Positions 42,224 through 50,653 of a DNA stretch of 64,000 nt are shown here, one piece after another (the first letter of the stretch is position 1; each line of letters begins with the position of its first letter). Origin of the DNA: UBA4782 sp034429195 (GTDB taxonomy: Bacteria > Chloroflexota > Anaerolineae > Anaerolineales > Anaerolineaceae); NCBI GenBank assembly GCA_034429195.1, contig DAOUGQ010000016.1:248001-312000 (forward strand), read 5' to 3'. The position numbers were made by a program, and so were the translations under genes. The notes below the pieces were generated by a model, which ran no database searches, was not told the origin of the DNA, and was given only the letters and a program-made list of their open reading frames with translations.

Positions 42224-42249
42224 GAAATCCCTGAAAAAGAGGGATTTTC
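42224..42249 (+). terminator. Possible terminator after the PIG-L gene
   Basis: GAAATCCCT and AGGGATTTTC arms form a stem around GAAAAAG; the T-run is only four bases and partly in the stem, so strength is uncertain. Confidence 0.5.
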
Positions 42250-42333
42250 ATGATGGGTAAGTATTAAAATTTGACCATTGCAATTTCCTTAGCAAAGAAT
42301 ATATAAATATATACTCGTTAAGCGGAGAGAAAA

Positions 42334-42747
42334 ATGAGCCAATCCAAAGTTGGTCATATTGTGATAAATATTCATCCGAAAAATATGCAGTTCTACAAAG
42401 ACCTTTTTGCATACCTGGGATGGGAAGTTGTTCGTGATCAGCCCGAAAAATTTGGGGCGAGAGATCGTCAGGGAAGTAGTGTATGGTTTGTTTGCCCAGC
42501 TAAAGAAGTGAATAATGATTATGATGGTCCTGGCATGAATCACCTGGCGGTACTTACTGATACACAACAGGATGTGGATAAAGCCTGTGAATATTTACGC
42601 AGGCATAATGTTAAGCTATTATTTGATACACCCCGTCACCGACCAGAATTTTGCCATATTCCAAACCAGACATATTACCAGGTTATGTTTGAATCGCCGG
42701 ATAAAGTCCTTCTGGAGATTTACTACAAAGGTCCCATTGCAGGTTAA
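42334..42747 (+). CDS. VOC-superfamily (glyoxalase/bleomycin resistance-like) protein
   Basis: 137 residues, the usual one-module length. The fold shows GHIVINIHPKNMQFYKDLFAYLGWEV at the N-terminus, NHLAVLTDTQQDVDKACEYL in the middle and YYQVMFESPDKVLLEIYYKG at the end, with probable metal ligands in GHI, NHL and LEI. Substrate is unknown. GGAGAG precedes the ATG by 4-6 nt. It is a single gene after a possible terminator. Confidence 0.85.
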   Translation: MSQSKVGHIVINIHPKNMQFYKDLFAYLGWEVVRDQPEKFGARDRQGSSVWFVCPAKEVNNDYDGPGMNHLAVLTDTQQDVDKACEYLRRHNVKLLFDTPRHRPEFCHIPNQTYYQVMFESPDKVLLEIYYKGPIAG

Positions 42748-43191
42748 TTACACAGCAATCCCCCAGAATTTTTACATCAGCCTTTTTTCCTCTATTTTCA
42801 ATTATTTAAGGAAATGGAGGGGAGAATCTTTTTGTGATTTTCGTGGTGATCGATTTTTTCGGGTTTAGTTTTTACGATACCAGCAATAAAGGATTTACCA
42901 CAAAGGACTTAAGGGCTTCTTCACCTGGTTTGGAATAGGGGATACCATCTCAAACAAACCATCGATTGGAATTCCTCCTGCAACGAACCTTTACAATGCT
43001 GTCATTGGGAGTTAACCGAAGCTGTATTAGCTTCCAGGCTTCCGAACTGTAAAAACTTCGGAAATCGGGTTGTCACCTGTAAATAATCCCCGAAAAAAGA
43101 CTGATATTTTGATCAATCCATCTTCCAAGTTTCTGTATAATAGGAGGGTAATTATCTCGTTCACCATAATAGATTTCATTGAGAGGTTTTC
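42748..43191. other. 444-bp intergenic region with repeats and two hairpins
   Basis: No gene is supported. It holds the second copy of the 18-nt repeat (42834-42851), a degenerate ACCACAAAGGAC-type word near 42897, and two hairpins, GAAGCT/AGCTTC (43018-43034) and TTCCGAA/TTCGGAA (43044-43066). A TATAAT box (near 43136) may be the promoter of the amidohydrolase gene. Confidence 0.5.
42834..42851. repeat. Dispersed intergenic repeat, copy 2
   Basis: Exact 18-nt match to 4639-4656 (GTGATTTTCGTGGTGATC), in the same strand orientation. Confidence 0.55.
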
Positions 43192-44514
43192 ATGTCATTC
43201 CTTATTTTGCCTGAATGGATCATTGCTCGTGCTGGTGCACCTCCTTTGCAACATTGGGGCGTGCGTGTTGTGGATGATGTGATCGATGATGTTGCTCCTG
43301 CATATGTTCTGATGGACCGCTACCCAAAGGATGAAACCTGGCTGGCACCCGGAGAAATACTTTCTCCCGGATTTGTGAACACCCACAGTCATTTGTATGG
43401 TGTACTGGCGCATGGCATCCCTATGACTAAAGCGCCCTCTGATTTTTGGGCTTTCCTGGAAGAGTTCTGGTGGCCATTGGTAGAAAATGCACTCGATTCT
43501 GCCATGATCGATGCAGCTACCGACCTCCGTTGTGCAGATATGTTAAAAAGTGGAGTAACCACATTTTATGATTGTACCGAAGCGCCGAATGCTTTACCGG
43601 GCTGCCTGTTCTCGCAAGCTGAAGTAGTGAAGAAATGGGGCATGCGGGCGATCCTGTCTTTTGAAGCCACGGAACGTATAAGTAGGGAAAATGGGCTGCT
43701 GGGATTGAAAGAGAATGCTGATTTTACAGATGCCTGCAAGAAAGAAAAGGGGTTGGTGCAGGGATTAATCTGTCACCATACAACCTTCACCTGCTCAGAG
43801 GAGTTTATCCTTAAAGCGTTTGCTCTGGCTCAAGAGCGTGATGTGCTATTGCATGCGCACGTTTCTGAAGGTACCTATGAACCTGAATACATGCTTAGAA
43901 CGAAGGGCATGCGAACCATTGAGTACTATGACAAGCTGGGGATCGCTGGTAGGAGCTTCCTGGCATCACAATGTGTGCAGTTAAGCCCTGCAGAGATTGA
44001 AATCATCGCTACAAAAGGTGTTCACACCAGCCACATGCCATTGTCGAATTGCGAAGTGGGTGGCGGGATCGCTCCCATTCCGGAATTGATTAAAGCAAAA
44101 GCAACGGTTGGGTTGGGAACAGATGGTTACATTGACGATTACTTTGAAGTTATGAGAGGTGCTTTCTTGATCCACAAAGCACACCAGCAGAATCCACAGG
44201 TGATGCCCGCTAATCTGGTGTGGTATATGGCAACAGAAGGCGGGGCAAAGGTTCTCAACCTGGAACATGTTGGCAGAATTGAGAAAGGTTGGAAAGCTGA
44301 TCTGCAACTCATTAAAGATGATGTTCCCACCCCTATTGAAGCACATAATCTATATGATCAAATGCTGCTGTATCGTGGCGCAAAGGATGTACAGTCTGTC
44401 TGGGTGAATGGTCAGTTAAGGGTCAGTAATGGCGAAGTGCTGGGCGCTGATTGGGATACATTAAAGGCACATACACGCGAAGCAGCCTGCCGTCTGTGGG
44501 CAAAAGCACGGTAG
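43192..44514 (+). CDS. Amidohydrolase, MTA/SAH deaminase-like
   Basis: 440 residues. Zinc-ligand motifs are PGFVNTHSHLYGVLAHG (about 57-73), LLHAHVSEG (about 220-228), HTSHMPLSNCEVGGG and VGLGTDGYIDD with the catalytic Asp. The GxVNxHxH and TD signatures fit metal-dependent deaminases of the S-adenosylhomocysteine/5'-methylthioadenosine or chlorohydrolase type; guanine- or other amine substrates remain possible. GAGAGG sits 5 nt before the ATG. It is followed by a response regulator gene after 48 bp. Confidence 0.85.
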   Translation: MSFLILPEWIIARAGAPPLQHWGVRVVDDVIDDVAPAYVLMDRYPKDETWLAPGEILSPGFVNTHSHLYGVLAHGIPMTKAPSDFWAFLEEFWWPLVENALDSAMIDAATDLRCADMLKSGVTTFYDCTEAPNALPGCLFSQAEVVKKWGMRAILSFEATERISRENGLLGLKENADFTDACKKEKGLVQGLICHHTTFTCSEEFILKAFALAQERDVLLHAHVSEGTYEPEYMLRTKGMRTIEYYDKLGIAGRSFLASQCVQLSPAEIEIIATKGVHTSHMPLSNCEVGGGIAPIPELIKAKATVGLGTDGYIDDYFEVMRGAFLIHKAHQQNPQVMPANLVWYMATEGGAKVLNLEHVGRIEKGWKADLQLIKDDVPTPIEAHNLYDQMLLYRGAKDVQSVWVNGQLRVSNGEVLGADWDTLKAHTREAACRLWAKAR

Positions 44515-44562
44515 ATGATCAGAAGAAAATGATTTTGTAATTAAATTTAGCAAGGAAATAGT

Positions 44563-45348
44563 ATGACACATGAAGATCGGATTTTGATTCTGGAAGATGA
44601 TGTATATGCCCGTGATATGATGGCACTACTGCTGCGACGAGATTGGCGTACGCAAGTTATTGCCGAAATTGGCTCAATGAGTCAGTTGAAATCTGTGATA
44701 TGCGAATCACCGGTTGACTTGATCCTGATGGATACGGAACATCCTGATCATCTTGAGTGGGTACGCGATGTAAAAAAAGAATTAGAAAACGTACCACATA
44801 AACCTGGGATACTTTGTGTTGGAACGCGTGCACAGAAGTTACTTACTACGCAAATCATCCAGCCACTTTTTCGCGGATATATCCTCAAAGGTGAAATTGG
44901 GTATTCGCTTTCATGGGCAGTCACTTTGGCAGCCAGTGGAACGTGGGTTGTGACTCCCAGTGTGGAATACGCTACCGACAGCAACTGGTTACCTCCAGAT
45001 GGAAGTCCGGTATTGCTACAGGGTAAAATGGAAGTGTTTGGATTGACACCACAAGAAACAGAGATTGCCAGACTTGCAATTTTATTTAATCTGCCTAGAA
45101 GCAACCTGGCTCATGAACTCAACCGCAGCCCTTATACCATTTACGAATATGTTCATAAGGCGTACGAGAAACTTGCTGTACGCGAGATCTATGAACAAGG
45201 GATCACACCAGAGGAATACTTTGCAGATGATCCTATGATGCTTAAGTACTTTGGAGAGAAGATCAACCAGTTGTGGACAACTTCGAGAACTTCGAAAGAT
45301 CTGGATACACTGGCATTCCATCTTCTCACGATGCCTGAAATCTTATAG
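44563..45348 (+). CDS. Response regulator-like protein with LuxR-type HTH
   Basis: 261 residues. The receiver-like domain keeps the acidic pocket (ILILEDD, residues 8-13) and the phospho-acceptor Asp57 in LILMDTEH. The C-terminus (about 160-215) has a LuxR-type helix-turn-helix: GLTPQETEIARLAILFNLPRSNLAHELNRSPYTIYEYVHKAYEKLAV. No histidine kinase is nearby, so it is an orphan regulator and could respond to an unlinked kinase. The target is unknown. AAGGAA precedes the ATG. Confidence 0.83.
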   Translation: MTHEDRILILEDDVYARDMMALLLRRDWRTQVIAEIGSMSQLKSVICESPVDLILMDTEHPDHLEWVRDVKKELENVPHKPGILCVGTRAQKLLTTQIIQPLFRGYILKGEIGYSLSWAVTLAASGTWVVTPSVEYATDSNWLPPDGSPVLLQGKMEVFGLTPQETEIARLAILFNLPRSNLAHELNRSPYTIYEYVHKAYEKLAVREIYEQGITPEEYFADDPMMLKYFGEKINQLWTTSRTSKDLDTLAFHLLTMPEIL

Positions 45349-45371
45349 ACAACAGGATAAAGCAGGTGTTT

Positions 45372-46187
45372 ATGTATGACGCATTTATCAACAATGGCAG
45401 TCAGAAAATCCATTATTATCGGGCAGGTAATGGCAAGAAGACTATCCTTCTCTTGCATGGTTTTACGGATAATGGATTATGCTGGCCGCGTCTGGCGGAT
45501 AGCCTGAAAGACAGATTTGATATCATCATGATGGATGAGCGCGGACATGGTCTGAGCGATGCGCCGGTCAGCGGTTATACCCCTGAATTACAGGCGGGTG
45601 ACGTTTCCAGCCTGATCACTCAGCTTCAGGTGGAAAAACCAGTATTGATCGGGCACTCATTGGGAGCAGAAATCGCAGCAGTTACTGCGGCACTTTACCC
45701 TGACATTGTAGATGCCGTTGTCCTCATTGATCCTCCCTGGTTTGAAAAGGATGTATTGCCAGTTGGAAGGGACATGGAATTGCGGATCGAAAATCAGCGG
45801 AAGGGGATTGAAGCAAGGCGTGCATCTAGTATTGAACAATTGATATTGTTCTGTGCTTTCGAAAATCCTACCTGGGATGAATGTGAACGAGAGCCCTGGG
45901 CGATTTCCAAACAACAGGTCAGCCCTAACACCGCATCAGGAATTAACGAACCCTGGCCAGACTGGCGGCAGATAGCTGCAAAGATAAAATGCCCAGTATT
46001 GTTGGTATATGCGGATAATGACAAGGGGGGAATCATTACGCCGGAATTGGCAGCAGAAGCATTGGGTTATTGGAAGAACAGCAAGGTTGTGCATTTCGCA
46101 AATGCAGGGCACTGTGTTCATCGGGAACAATTTGGTCCGTTTCTGACTTCAGTGATCTGGTTTTTGCGAAATATCTGGATGATGTAG
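45372..46187 (+). CDS. Alpha/beta hydrolase
   Basis: 271 residues. Signatures are LLLHGFTDNGLCWPRLADSL (oxyanion), MMDERGHGLSD, the nucleophile elbow VLIGHSLGAEIAAVTA, and HFANAGHCVHREQFGPF with the catalytic His. The substrate cannot be told. The ORF can extend to a GTG two codons upstream, but the ATG at 45372 has AGG about 8 nt before it and fits better. It follows the response regulator by 23 bp. Confidence 0.88.
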   Translation: MYDAFINNGSQKIHYYRAGNGKKTILLLHGFTDNGLCWPRLADSLKDRFDIIMMDERGHGLSDAPVSGYTPELQAGDVSSLITQLQVEKPVLIGHSLGAEIAAVTAALYPDIVDAVVLIDPPWFEKDVLPVGRDMELRIENQRKGIEARRASSIEQLILFCAFENPTWDECEREPWAISKQQVSPNTASGINEPWPDWRQIAAKIKCPVLLVYADNDKGGIITPELAAEALGYWKNSKVVHFANAGHCVHREQFGPFLTSVIWFLRNIWMM

Positions 46188-46211
46188 AAAGAAACCGCTC
46201 ATCCCTCTAAA

Positions 46212-46231
46212 CCCCGCCCTTATGGGCGGGG
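46212..46231. terminator. GC-rich inverted repeat between convergent genes
   Basis: Perfect CCCCGCCC / GGGCGGGG arms with a TTAT loop. On the minus strand only a short TTT follows and on the plus strand AAAA, so a full rho-independent terminator is not proven. It lies between the alpha/beta hydrolase and asd, which are convergent. Confidence 0.4.
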
Positions 46232-46360
46232 AAAAGATGGGATAGTGTGAAGCACTTGCAGAGGTGCTACTTTACCGATGAAGTAATTATGTTTTTTGTG
46301 CATACTTAATATTTTTTCTCCCTGCGATTACATAAGGAAATAAAAAAGTTAATTCGCAGG

Positions 46361-47416
46361 TTATAGCAATCCTTCATTGACTAGCAATTCGGCATTATAG
46401 ATAGAACCTCCCGCTGCACCGCGAATGGTGTTGTGAGAAAGAACAACAAACTTCAAGCTGAAAAGCGGATCGGTTCGTACACGCCCGACAATGGTGGCCA
46501 TGCCTTTCCCTGTCATGCGATCCAGACGGGGCTGGGGTCTGTCACTTTGTTCACTGAGGGCTATCACGGGTTGGGGTGAAGAGGGAAGCTGACTGACTGC
46601 GAAAGGAGCCTGGTAGGAGAGAAAAGCATCTTTTGCCTCATCAATCGAGGCATTTTTCTTTAAATCTACACTAACACATACTAAATGACCATCTGTGACA
46701 GCTACACGGTTGGTATGAGCAGAAAGCTTCAACGAAGAGAATTCGATCCCTTGTGGGGAAAATTTCCCAAGCATCTTTCGAGGTTCCCATTCCACTTTTT
46801 CTTCTTCTCCATTGATAAAGGGGATTACGTTGTCAATAATATCCATTGATGGAACGCCCGGATAACCAGCTCCTGATAGAGCCTGTAGCGATACCACGAA
46901 TGCCCGATCAAGGCCAAATGCATCATCAAGGGCTTTCAAGGCTACTGTCAGGCCGGTGCTGGTACAGTTTGGATTGGTAAGAATGCAACCTTTCCATCCT
47001 CTTTTTTCTCGTTGAGATTTCACCAGTTGGATATGTTCAGCATTCACCTCCGGGAGTAACAAGGGTATATCTTCTTCCCGGCGGTAGGCAGATGCATTTG
47101 AACAGACAGCAAAACCATCCCTGGCAAATTCTGGTTCGAGGATTTTTGCTTCATCAGCCGGCAATGCAGAAAAGATGATTCGGGCATTCTGTAGAGCGTC
47201 AGGAATGGAAGGAAGCAGTTTCGTTTCAGCAGCCCATGCGGGCATGGCATCAGGTATTATCCACCGGCAAGCTTGAGCATACGATTTCCCTTCTGACCTA
47301 TCTGAGGCAGCCAATCCGACTACCTTGAACCATGGATGTCCATCTAATAAACTAACGAAGCGTTGACCCACTGAACCAGTGGCTCCAATCACGGCAACAG
47401 GAATTGAGTAAGACAT
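46361..47416 (-). CDS. asd: Aspartate-semialdehyde dehydrogenase
   Basis: 351 residues. NADP-binding VAVIGATGSVGQRF at the N-terminus and the active-site cysteine in ILTNPNCTSTGLTVALKAL, with HTNRVAVTDGHLVCVSVDL later, mark the archaeal/fungal-type ASD. It reduces aspartyl phosphate to aspartate semialdehyde, the branch point to lysine, threonine, methionine and diaminopimelate. The gene follows aspartate kinase by 15 bp and lies under the same threonine-rich attenuator. Confidence 0.95.
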   Translation of the reverse strand: MSYSIPVAVIGATGSVGQRFVSLLDGHPWFKVVGLAASDRSEGKSYAQACRWIIPDAMPAWAAETKLLPSIPDALQNARIIFSALPADEAKILEPEFARDGFAVCSNASAYRREEDIPLLLPEVNAEHIQLVKSQREKRGWKGCILTNPNCTSTGLTVALKALDDAFGLDRAFVVSLQALSGAGYPGVPSMDIIDNVIPFINGEEEKVEWEPRKMLGKFSPQGIEFSSLKLSAHTNRVAVTDGHLVCVSVDLKKNASIDEAKDAFLSYQAPFAVSQLPSSPQPVIALSEQSDRPQPRLDRMTGKGMATIVGRVRTDPLFSLKFVVLSHNTIRGAAGGSIYNAELLVNEGLL

Positions 47417-47431
47417 TTTGTTTATCCTTTC

Positions 47432-48868
47432 TTACCAGACTATTAATTCATGAAGTGCTCTGACTGCCTGTTCATCATCTTTGCTCGCCACCACCAAGCT
47501 GATGGAAACATCCGATGAACCATGGGCTATTGCCAGTACATTGATCTTGTACTCACCTAGTTTGTGAAAAACCAATCCAGCCACACCCGGGGTATCATGT
47601 GTACCGGCACCCACCACGGTAATAATTGACACATCATCCGTTGCCCATACACGATCAATATCGCGGTTGACCAGTTCCAGGGCGAAAGTTTTCTCAATCG
47701 CTTGAAGGACTGCATCAGAAGTTTCTCCAGGCACTGCAAAGCAAATGGACTGCTCCGAAGATGCCTGCGTGATCAGAGGGACGCTTGTGCCAGTGGAAGC
47801 TACAGCACCAAAAGTACGAGCAGCTACACCAGGAACACCCAGCATACCGCGCCCTTCAACGGTTACCAGGCGCTGTTTACGGATGGCAGTAACTGCCTTG
47901 ATTACTTTATCTGCTTTTGTGGTTCTCCCATTATGATTGATAGTCAATCGAGTACCAGGATTGGATGGATTGAAGGTATTGCATATCCTCAATCCGATCC
48001 CTGCTTCGATCACAGGGCGAACAGCTTTGGGGTGCAATACTTTTGCGCCATAATAAGCCAGTTCAGCGATTTCCTCATAACTGATCTCCGGGATGGTATG
48101 AGCATCTGGAACAAGATGAGGGTCTGCTGTCATCACACCATCTACATCTGTCCAGATCCAGATATCGTCAGCAGGGAGGAGCGCTCCTAATATGGATGCT
48201 GAATAATCACTGCCGCCTCTTCCAAGGGTGGTTATTACACCATCACGGGTAGCTCCGATGAAACCTGTCACGATTGGCACAACCCCTTCGTTAAGGAATG
48301 GATCGAGAACTGTATGGATGGCATTTGTGGAGGCTTCAAAATCCGGATGGGCATTCTGAAAGTTATTATTTGTCACGATCAGGTTCGTTGATTCAACGTA
48401 TTGTGCAGATATTCCTTTTTCCTGACAGATTGCAGCCAATATGCGGGCACTCCACCTTTCTCCCAATGATGCCACCGCATCGAGAGCACGCGGGCTGGCT
48501 TCCCCAATCACATGGATCGCGCGACATAGATCGCCAAAGGTGGTAGATAGATCAACGATTTCTTTTTTAATGGTATTCAGCCTCTCAGGATCAGTGATCA
48601 ACTTCTGAGCAACTGCCTGATGATTTTCTTTCAAAGTTTTTTCTGCAATCAATAATGGTTGCAAATTTCCCTTTGCAGCACTTATCGCACAATCAATAAG
48701 AGTGTTTGTCACACCTGCCATAGCAGAAGTGACAACTAAAACCTTTTCCCAATCTGTCTTTGCGTTTTTAATGATCTCAACTACCTGAGCAATTGCCTGT
48801 GCTGATCCTACGGATGTCCCGCCAAATTTCATTACCAATGTTTTTTGAGATTTGCGATCCATGTTCAT
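47432..48868 (-). CDS. Aspartate kinase (with ACT domains)
   Basis: 478 residues from the ATG at 48868, preceded by GGGAGATAGG; an upstream in-frame ATG at 48880 lies against the terminator U-tract and lacks a ribosome site. The kinase domain has VMKFGGTSVGSAQAIAQVV at the N-terminus and LGRGGSDYSASILGALLPADDIWIWTDVDGVMTADP, followed by two ACT domains near the C-terminus (VTVEGRGMLGVPGVAARTFGAVAS and ITVVGAGTHDTPGVAGLVFHKL), which bind amino-acid effectors. It phosphorylates aspartate, the first step of the Asp family pathway. A threonine-rich leader peptide controls it. Confidence 0.92.
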   Translation of the reverse strand: MNMDRKSQKTLVMKFGGTSVGSAQAIAQVVEIIKNAKTDWEKVLVVTSAMAGVTNTLIDCAISAAKGNLQPLLIAEKTLKENHQAVAQKLITDPERLNTIKKEIVDLSTTFGDLCRAIHVIGEASPRALDAVASLGERWSARILAAICQEKGISAQYVESTNLIVTNNNFQNAHPDFEASTNAIHTVLDPFLNEGVVPIVTGFIGATRDGVITTLGRGGSDYSASILGALLPADDIWIWTDVDGVMTADPHLVPDAHTIPEISYEEIAELAYYGAKVLHPKAVRPVIEAGIGLRICNTFNPSNPGTRLTINHNGRTTKADKVIKAVTAIRKQRLVTVEGRGMLGVPGVAARTFGAVASTGTSVPLITQASSEQSICFAVPGETSDAVLQAIEKTFALELVNRDIDRVWATDDVSIITVVGAGTHDTPGVAGLVFHKLGEYKINVLAIAHGSSDVSISLVVASKDDEQAVRALHELIVW

Positions 48869-48881
48869 CCTATCTCCCATA

Positions 48882-48920
48882 CAAAAAAATAAAAAAAACG
48901 CTCCACATTCCTGTGGAGCG
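48882..48920 (-). terminator. Attenuator terminator of the aspartate kinase operon
   Basis: CGCTCCACA and TGTGGAGCG form a perfect 9-bp stem with loop GGAA (48899-48920), followed on the minus strand by a run of T (8 Ts, A, 7 Ts). It lies 14 bp before the first in-frame ATG of the kinase. Confidence 0.92.
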
Positions 48921-48987
48921 CATACGGTCTGATGATCCGGTATTTTCTTCTACCCAAACACCAAAACCCCACAGGAAATCCGTGAGG
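48907..48987 (-). promoter_or_regulatory. Attenuator with alternative pairing (segments 1, 2, 3)
   Basis: Three segments can pair alternatively. Segment 1 CCTCAC (48987-48982) pairs with GTGGGG in segment 2. Segment 2 TTTCCTGTGGGG (48978-48967) can instead pair with segment 3 CTCCACAGGAAT (48918-48907) over about 12 bp as an antiterminator, and segment 3 otherwise forms the terminator. The Thr codons lie just before segment 1, so a ribosome stalled on them would favour the antiterminator. This is inferred from sequence only. Confidence 0.82.
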
Positions 48988-49027
48988 AAGTAGTAGTTTG
49001 AGTAGTAGTGTATTGATTCTTGCGCAT
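48950..49027 (-). CDS. Threonine-rich leader peptide (attenuation leader)
   Basis: 25 residues: M-R-K-N-Q-Y-TTT-Q-TTT-SS-R-I-S-C-G-V-L-V-F-G, six Thr codons (all ACT) and an Ile codon, then TAG. It is too short for ordinary gene calling. It resembles thrL-type leaders that sense charged threonine tRNA. The +1 frame reads CTA CTA CTC AAA CTA CTA CTT (Leu), but the ATG used there would be inside the -10 region. The start lacks a Shine-Dalgarno; the TSS is only about 4 nt upstream, so it may be leaderless. Confidence 0.85.
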   Translation of the reverse strand: MRKNQYTTTQTTTSSRISCGVLVFG

Positions 49028-49037
49028 ATTGAATGCA

Positions 49038-49066
49038 TTTATATCATCATGATATTTCAACGTCAA
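49038..49066 (-). promoter_or_regulatory. Promoter of the leader-aspartate kinase-asd operon
   Basis: TTGACG (49066-49061), exact 17-bp spacer, TATAAA (49043-49038) on the minus strand. The TSS should be near 49031, giving a very short leader to the leader-peptide ATG at 49027. Confidence 0.85.
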
Positions 49067-49116
49067 GAGGATCCCCCCTTACAGAATTATCAGGATGTAT
49101 TCCATGATTTTTCCGA

Positions 49117-49845
49117 TTATTTTTCGATTTCAGACTGCAGGCATTGGAGAAAACTGGTTAATTGCGGATCTGGCTGTTGATGGGTGATAGCCAGGATTGG
49201 TTGAGTAAGAGATATTTCTTCTATTCCTTCCAATGAAATAGTTTTTACACTTTCATTCAGCCACCGACTAGGAATGAAACCCATTGCGGAAGGATTTTCT
49301 GCAACGGCTTGCTGCACTGCTTCTGCACCTGGTGCTATCCAGGCAAAGGGATTATGTGATAATTGAACCCCGGTTGCCGTAACCAGAATATCCAACCCTT
49401 CGTCGCCAGAAGGAACCATCCACCAGACAATATCTCCTTTGATGGAAGATTTGATCTGCTGCCATTGCGTAATTTCACCATTCATAATGGCAGTAAGTTG
49501 CTCTAAAGTAAGGCTGGATAATTCATTCTCAGGATTGACAATGATGGATAAAGAATCCGTCCCGAGTTCATAGATTGCCAGAGTCTCATCGGGTGTTTTT
49601 CCCCAGGTGAAAGTCACATCTGATTTCTGGAAATCGATAACCGAAGGAGCAATTTCCTGCAAAAACACTCCCGTTGTTGAATCCTGTAGTGTACATTTAT
49701 GGATGATGGGCTTCATCCAACTAAGAGCTGGAGTAATCTGCATACTCCAGACCGTCTGCGTGGGTTGAGGAGTGGGTGTAGGGGTACTGCACCCACCCAG
49801 AAAAACAATCAGGATAAGGAGAAGCAGCTTTCTAGCGAATTGCAT
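49117..49845 (-). CDS. PBP-like (PstS/substrate-binding) lipoprotein
   Basis: 242 residues. A signal with lipobox FLGGC (about 15-19), then a Thr/Pro linker, then a periplasmic-binding-protein-like domain (DSLSIIVNPENELSSLTLEQLTAIMNGEITQW, EAVQQAVAENPSAMGFIPSRWL) of the PBP-like/phosphate-binding superfamily. The NPEN and ITQW words are typical of the family's hinge region. The ligand is unknown and no ABC transporter is adjacent. Its start lies 14 bp inside the end of uppP, so it is part of the operon with uppP and tgt. Confidence 0.78.
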   Translation of the reverse strand: MQFARKLLLLILIVFLGGCSTPTPTPQPTQTVWSMQITPALSWMKPIIHKCTLQDSTTGVFLQEIAPSVIDFQKSDVTFTWGKTPDETLAIYELGTDSLSIIVNPENELSSLTLEQLTAIMNGEITQWQQIKSSIKGDIVWWMVPSGDEGLDILVTATGVQLSHNPFAWIAPGAEAVQQAVAENPSAMGFIPSRWLNESVKTISLEGIEEISLTQPILAITHQQPDPQLTSFLQCLQSEIEK

Positions 49846-50653
49846 ACACTCCTATGGTAATCAATCCAAGAATTGTACAGTAAGTGGCAAAACCCTTGAA
49901 AGAGTGCTTGTTCAAGAAAGATAAAAGCCAATGGATAGAAAGATATCCTACCACCGCAGAGGCAATAAAGCCAACCGCTAAGATGGGTAGAAAACTCGAA
50001 AGATTGGGGATTTCAATCAGGTCTCCGATGCTTAAGACCCCTGCAGCGACGAAAATTGGAATGGACATAAGAAATGAAAACCTGGCAGCAGCAGGACGTT
50101 CGATATTACGTAACATGCCAGCAGAGATGGTGGATCCAGAACGGGAAACGCCTGGGAAAATTGCCAATGTCTGTGCCAATCCAATGATGATCGCATCCAG
50201 CCAGGTCAATTTGGAAAGATTTCGGGTACATTTTCCCAGCCATTCTGCGAGGAATAATAGCAGAGCAGTAATCAGCAGAAAGATGCCAACCGCTAAAGCG
50301 GAGTGGAAGGCGGCTTCCATCTGGTCTTTGATCAATACGCCGAAAACGCCAGCTGGAACAGTTGCCAGAACCACCAGAAGACCAAGACGGGCAGGCTCGT
50401 TGTCCTTCAGGCTGCGGGTAAGTAGGGCTTTCCAGCATCCTGTCAGTATCTGCCAGATGTCTTTCCAGAAATAAATAATTACTGCCAGGAGTGTACCCAA
50501 TTGTACAAGAACATCAAACGGAAAAACAACCTGTTCGTCTAAATTCCAATTGAAAAAGAAAGGAACAAGTACAAGATGCGCAGAGCTTGAAATGGGTAAG
50601 AATTCTGTGATGCCCTGAACAATGCCTAAAATGATTGATTGCAAGAATGTCAT
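49832..50653 (-). CDS. uppP: Undecaprenyl-diphosphatase UppP (BacA-type)
   Basis: 273 residues with about eight membrane segments. The two family motifs are IVQGITEFLPISSSAHLVL (residues about 11-29) and PGVSRSGSTISAGM (about 175-188), with Glu and Ser/Arg catalytic residues. It recycles the lipid carrier undecaprenyl pyrophosphate in cell-wall synthesis. It overlaps tgt by 4 bp and the following lipoprotein by 14 bp. Confidence 0.95.
   Translation of the reverse strand: MTFLQSIILGIVQGITEFLPISSSAHLVLVPFFFNWNLDEQVVFPFDVLVQLGTLLAVIIYFWKDIWQILTGCWKALLTRSLKDNEPARLGLLVVLATVPAGVFGVLIKDQMEAAFHSALAVGIFLLITALLLFLAEWLGKCTRNLSKLTWLDAIIIGLAQTLAIFPGVSRSGSTISAGMLRNIERPAAARFSFLMSIPIFVAAGVLSIGDLIEIPNLSSFLPILAVGFIASAVVGYLSIHWLLSFLNKHSFKGFATYCTILGLITIGVYAIR

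Noticed and set aside
46319..46360. CCTGCGA/TCGCAGG inverted repeat after asd
   Set aside because: The arms pair, but the loop is long and AT-rich and no U-tract follows, so I do not call it a terminator.
47702..48190. A 162-residue plus-strand frame opposite aspartate kinase
   Set aside because: The minus-strand gene is unequivocal and the plus-strand product has no recognisable pattern.
48899..49036. Leucine-rich alternative leader frame (CTA CTA CTC AAA CTA CTA CTT)
   Set aside because: Its ATG falls at or upstream of the predicted TSS, and the frame runs through the terminator into the kinase region; the threonine frame fits the pathway and the promoter better.
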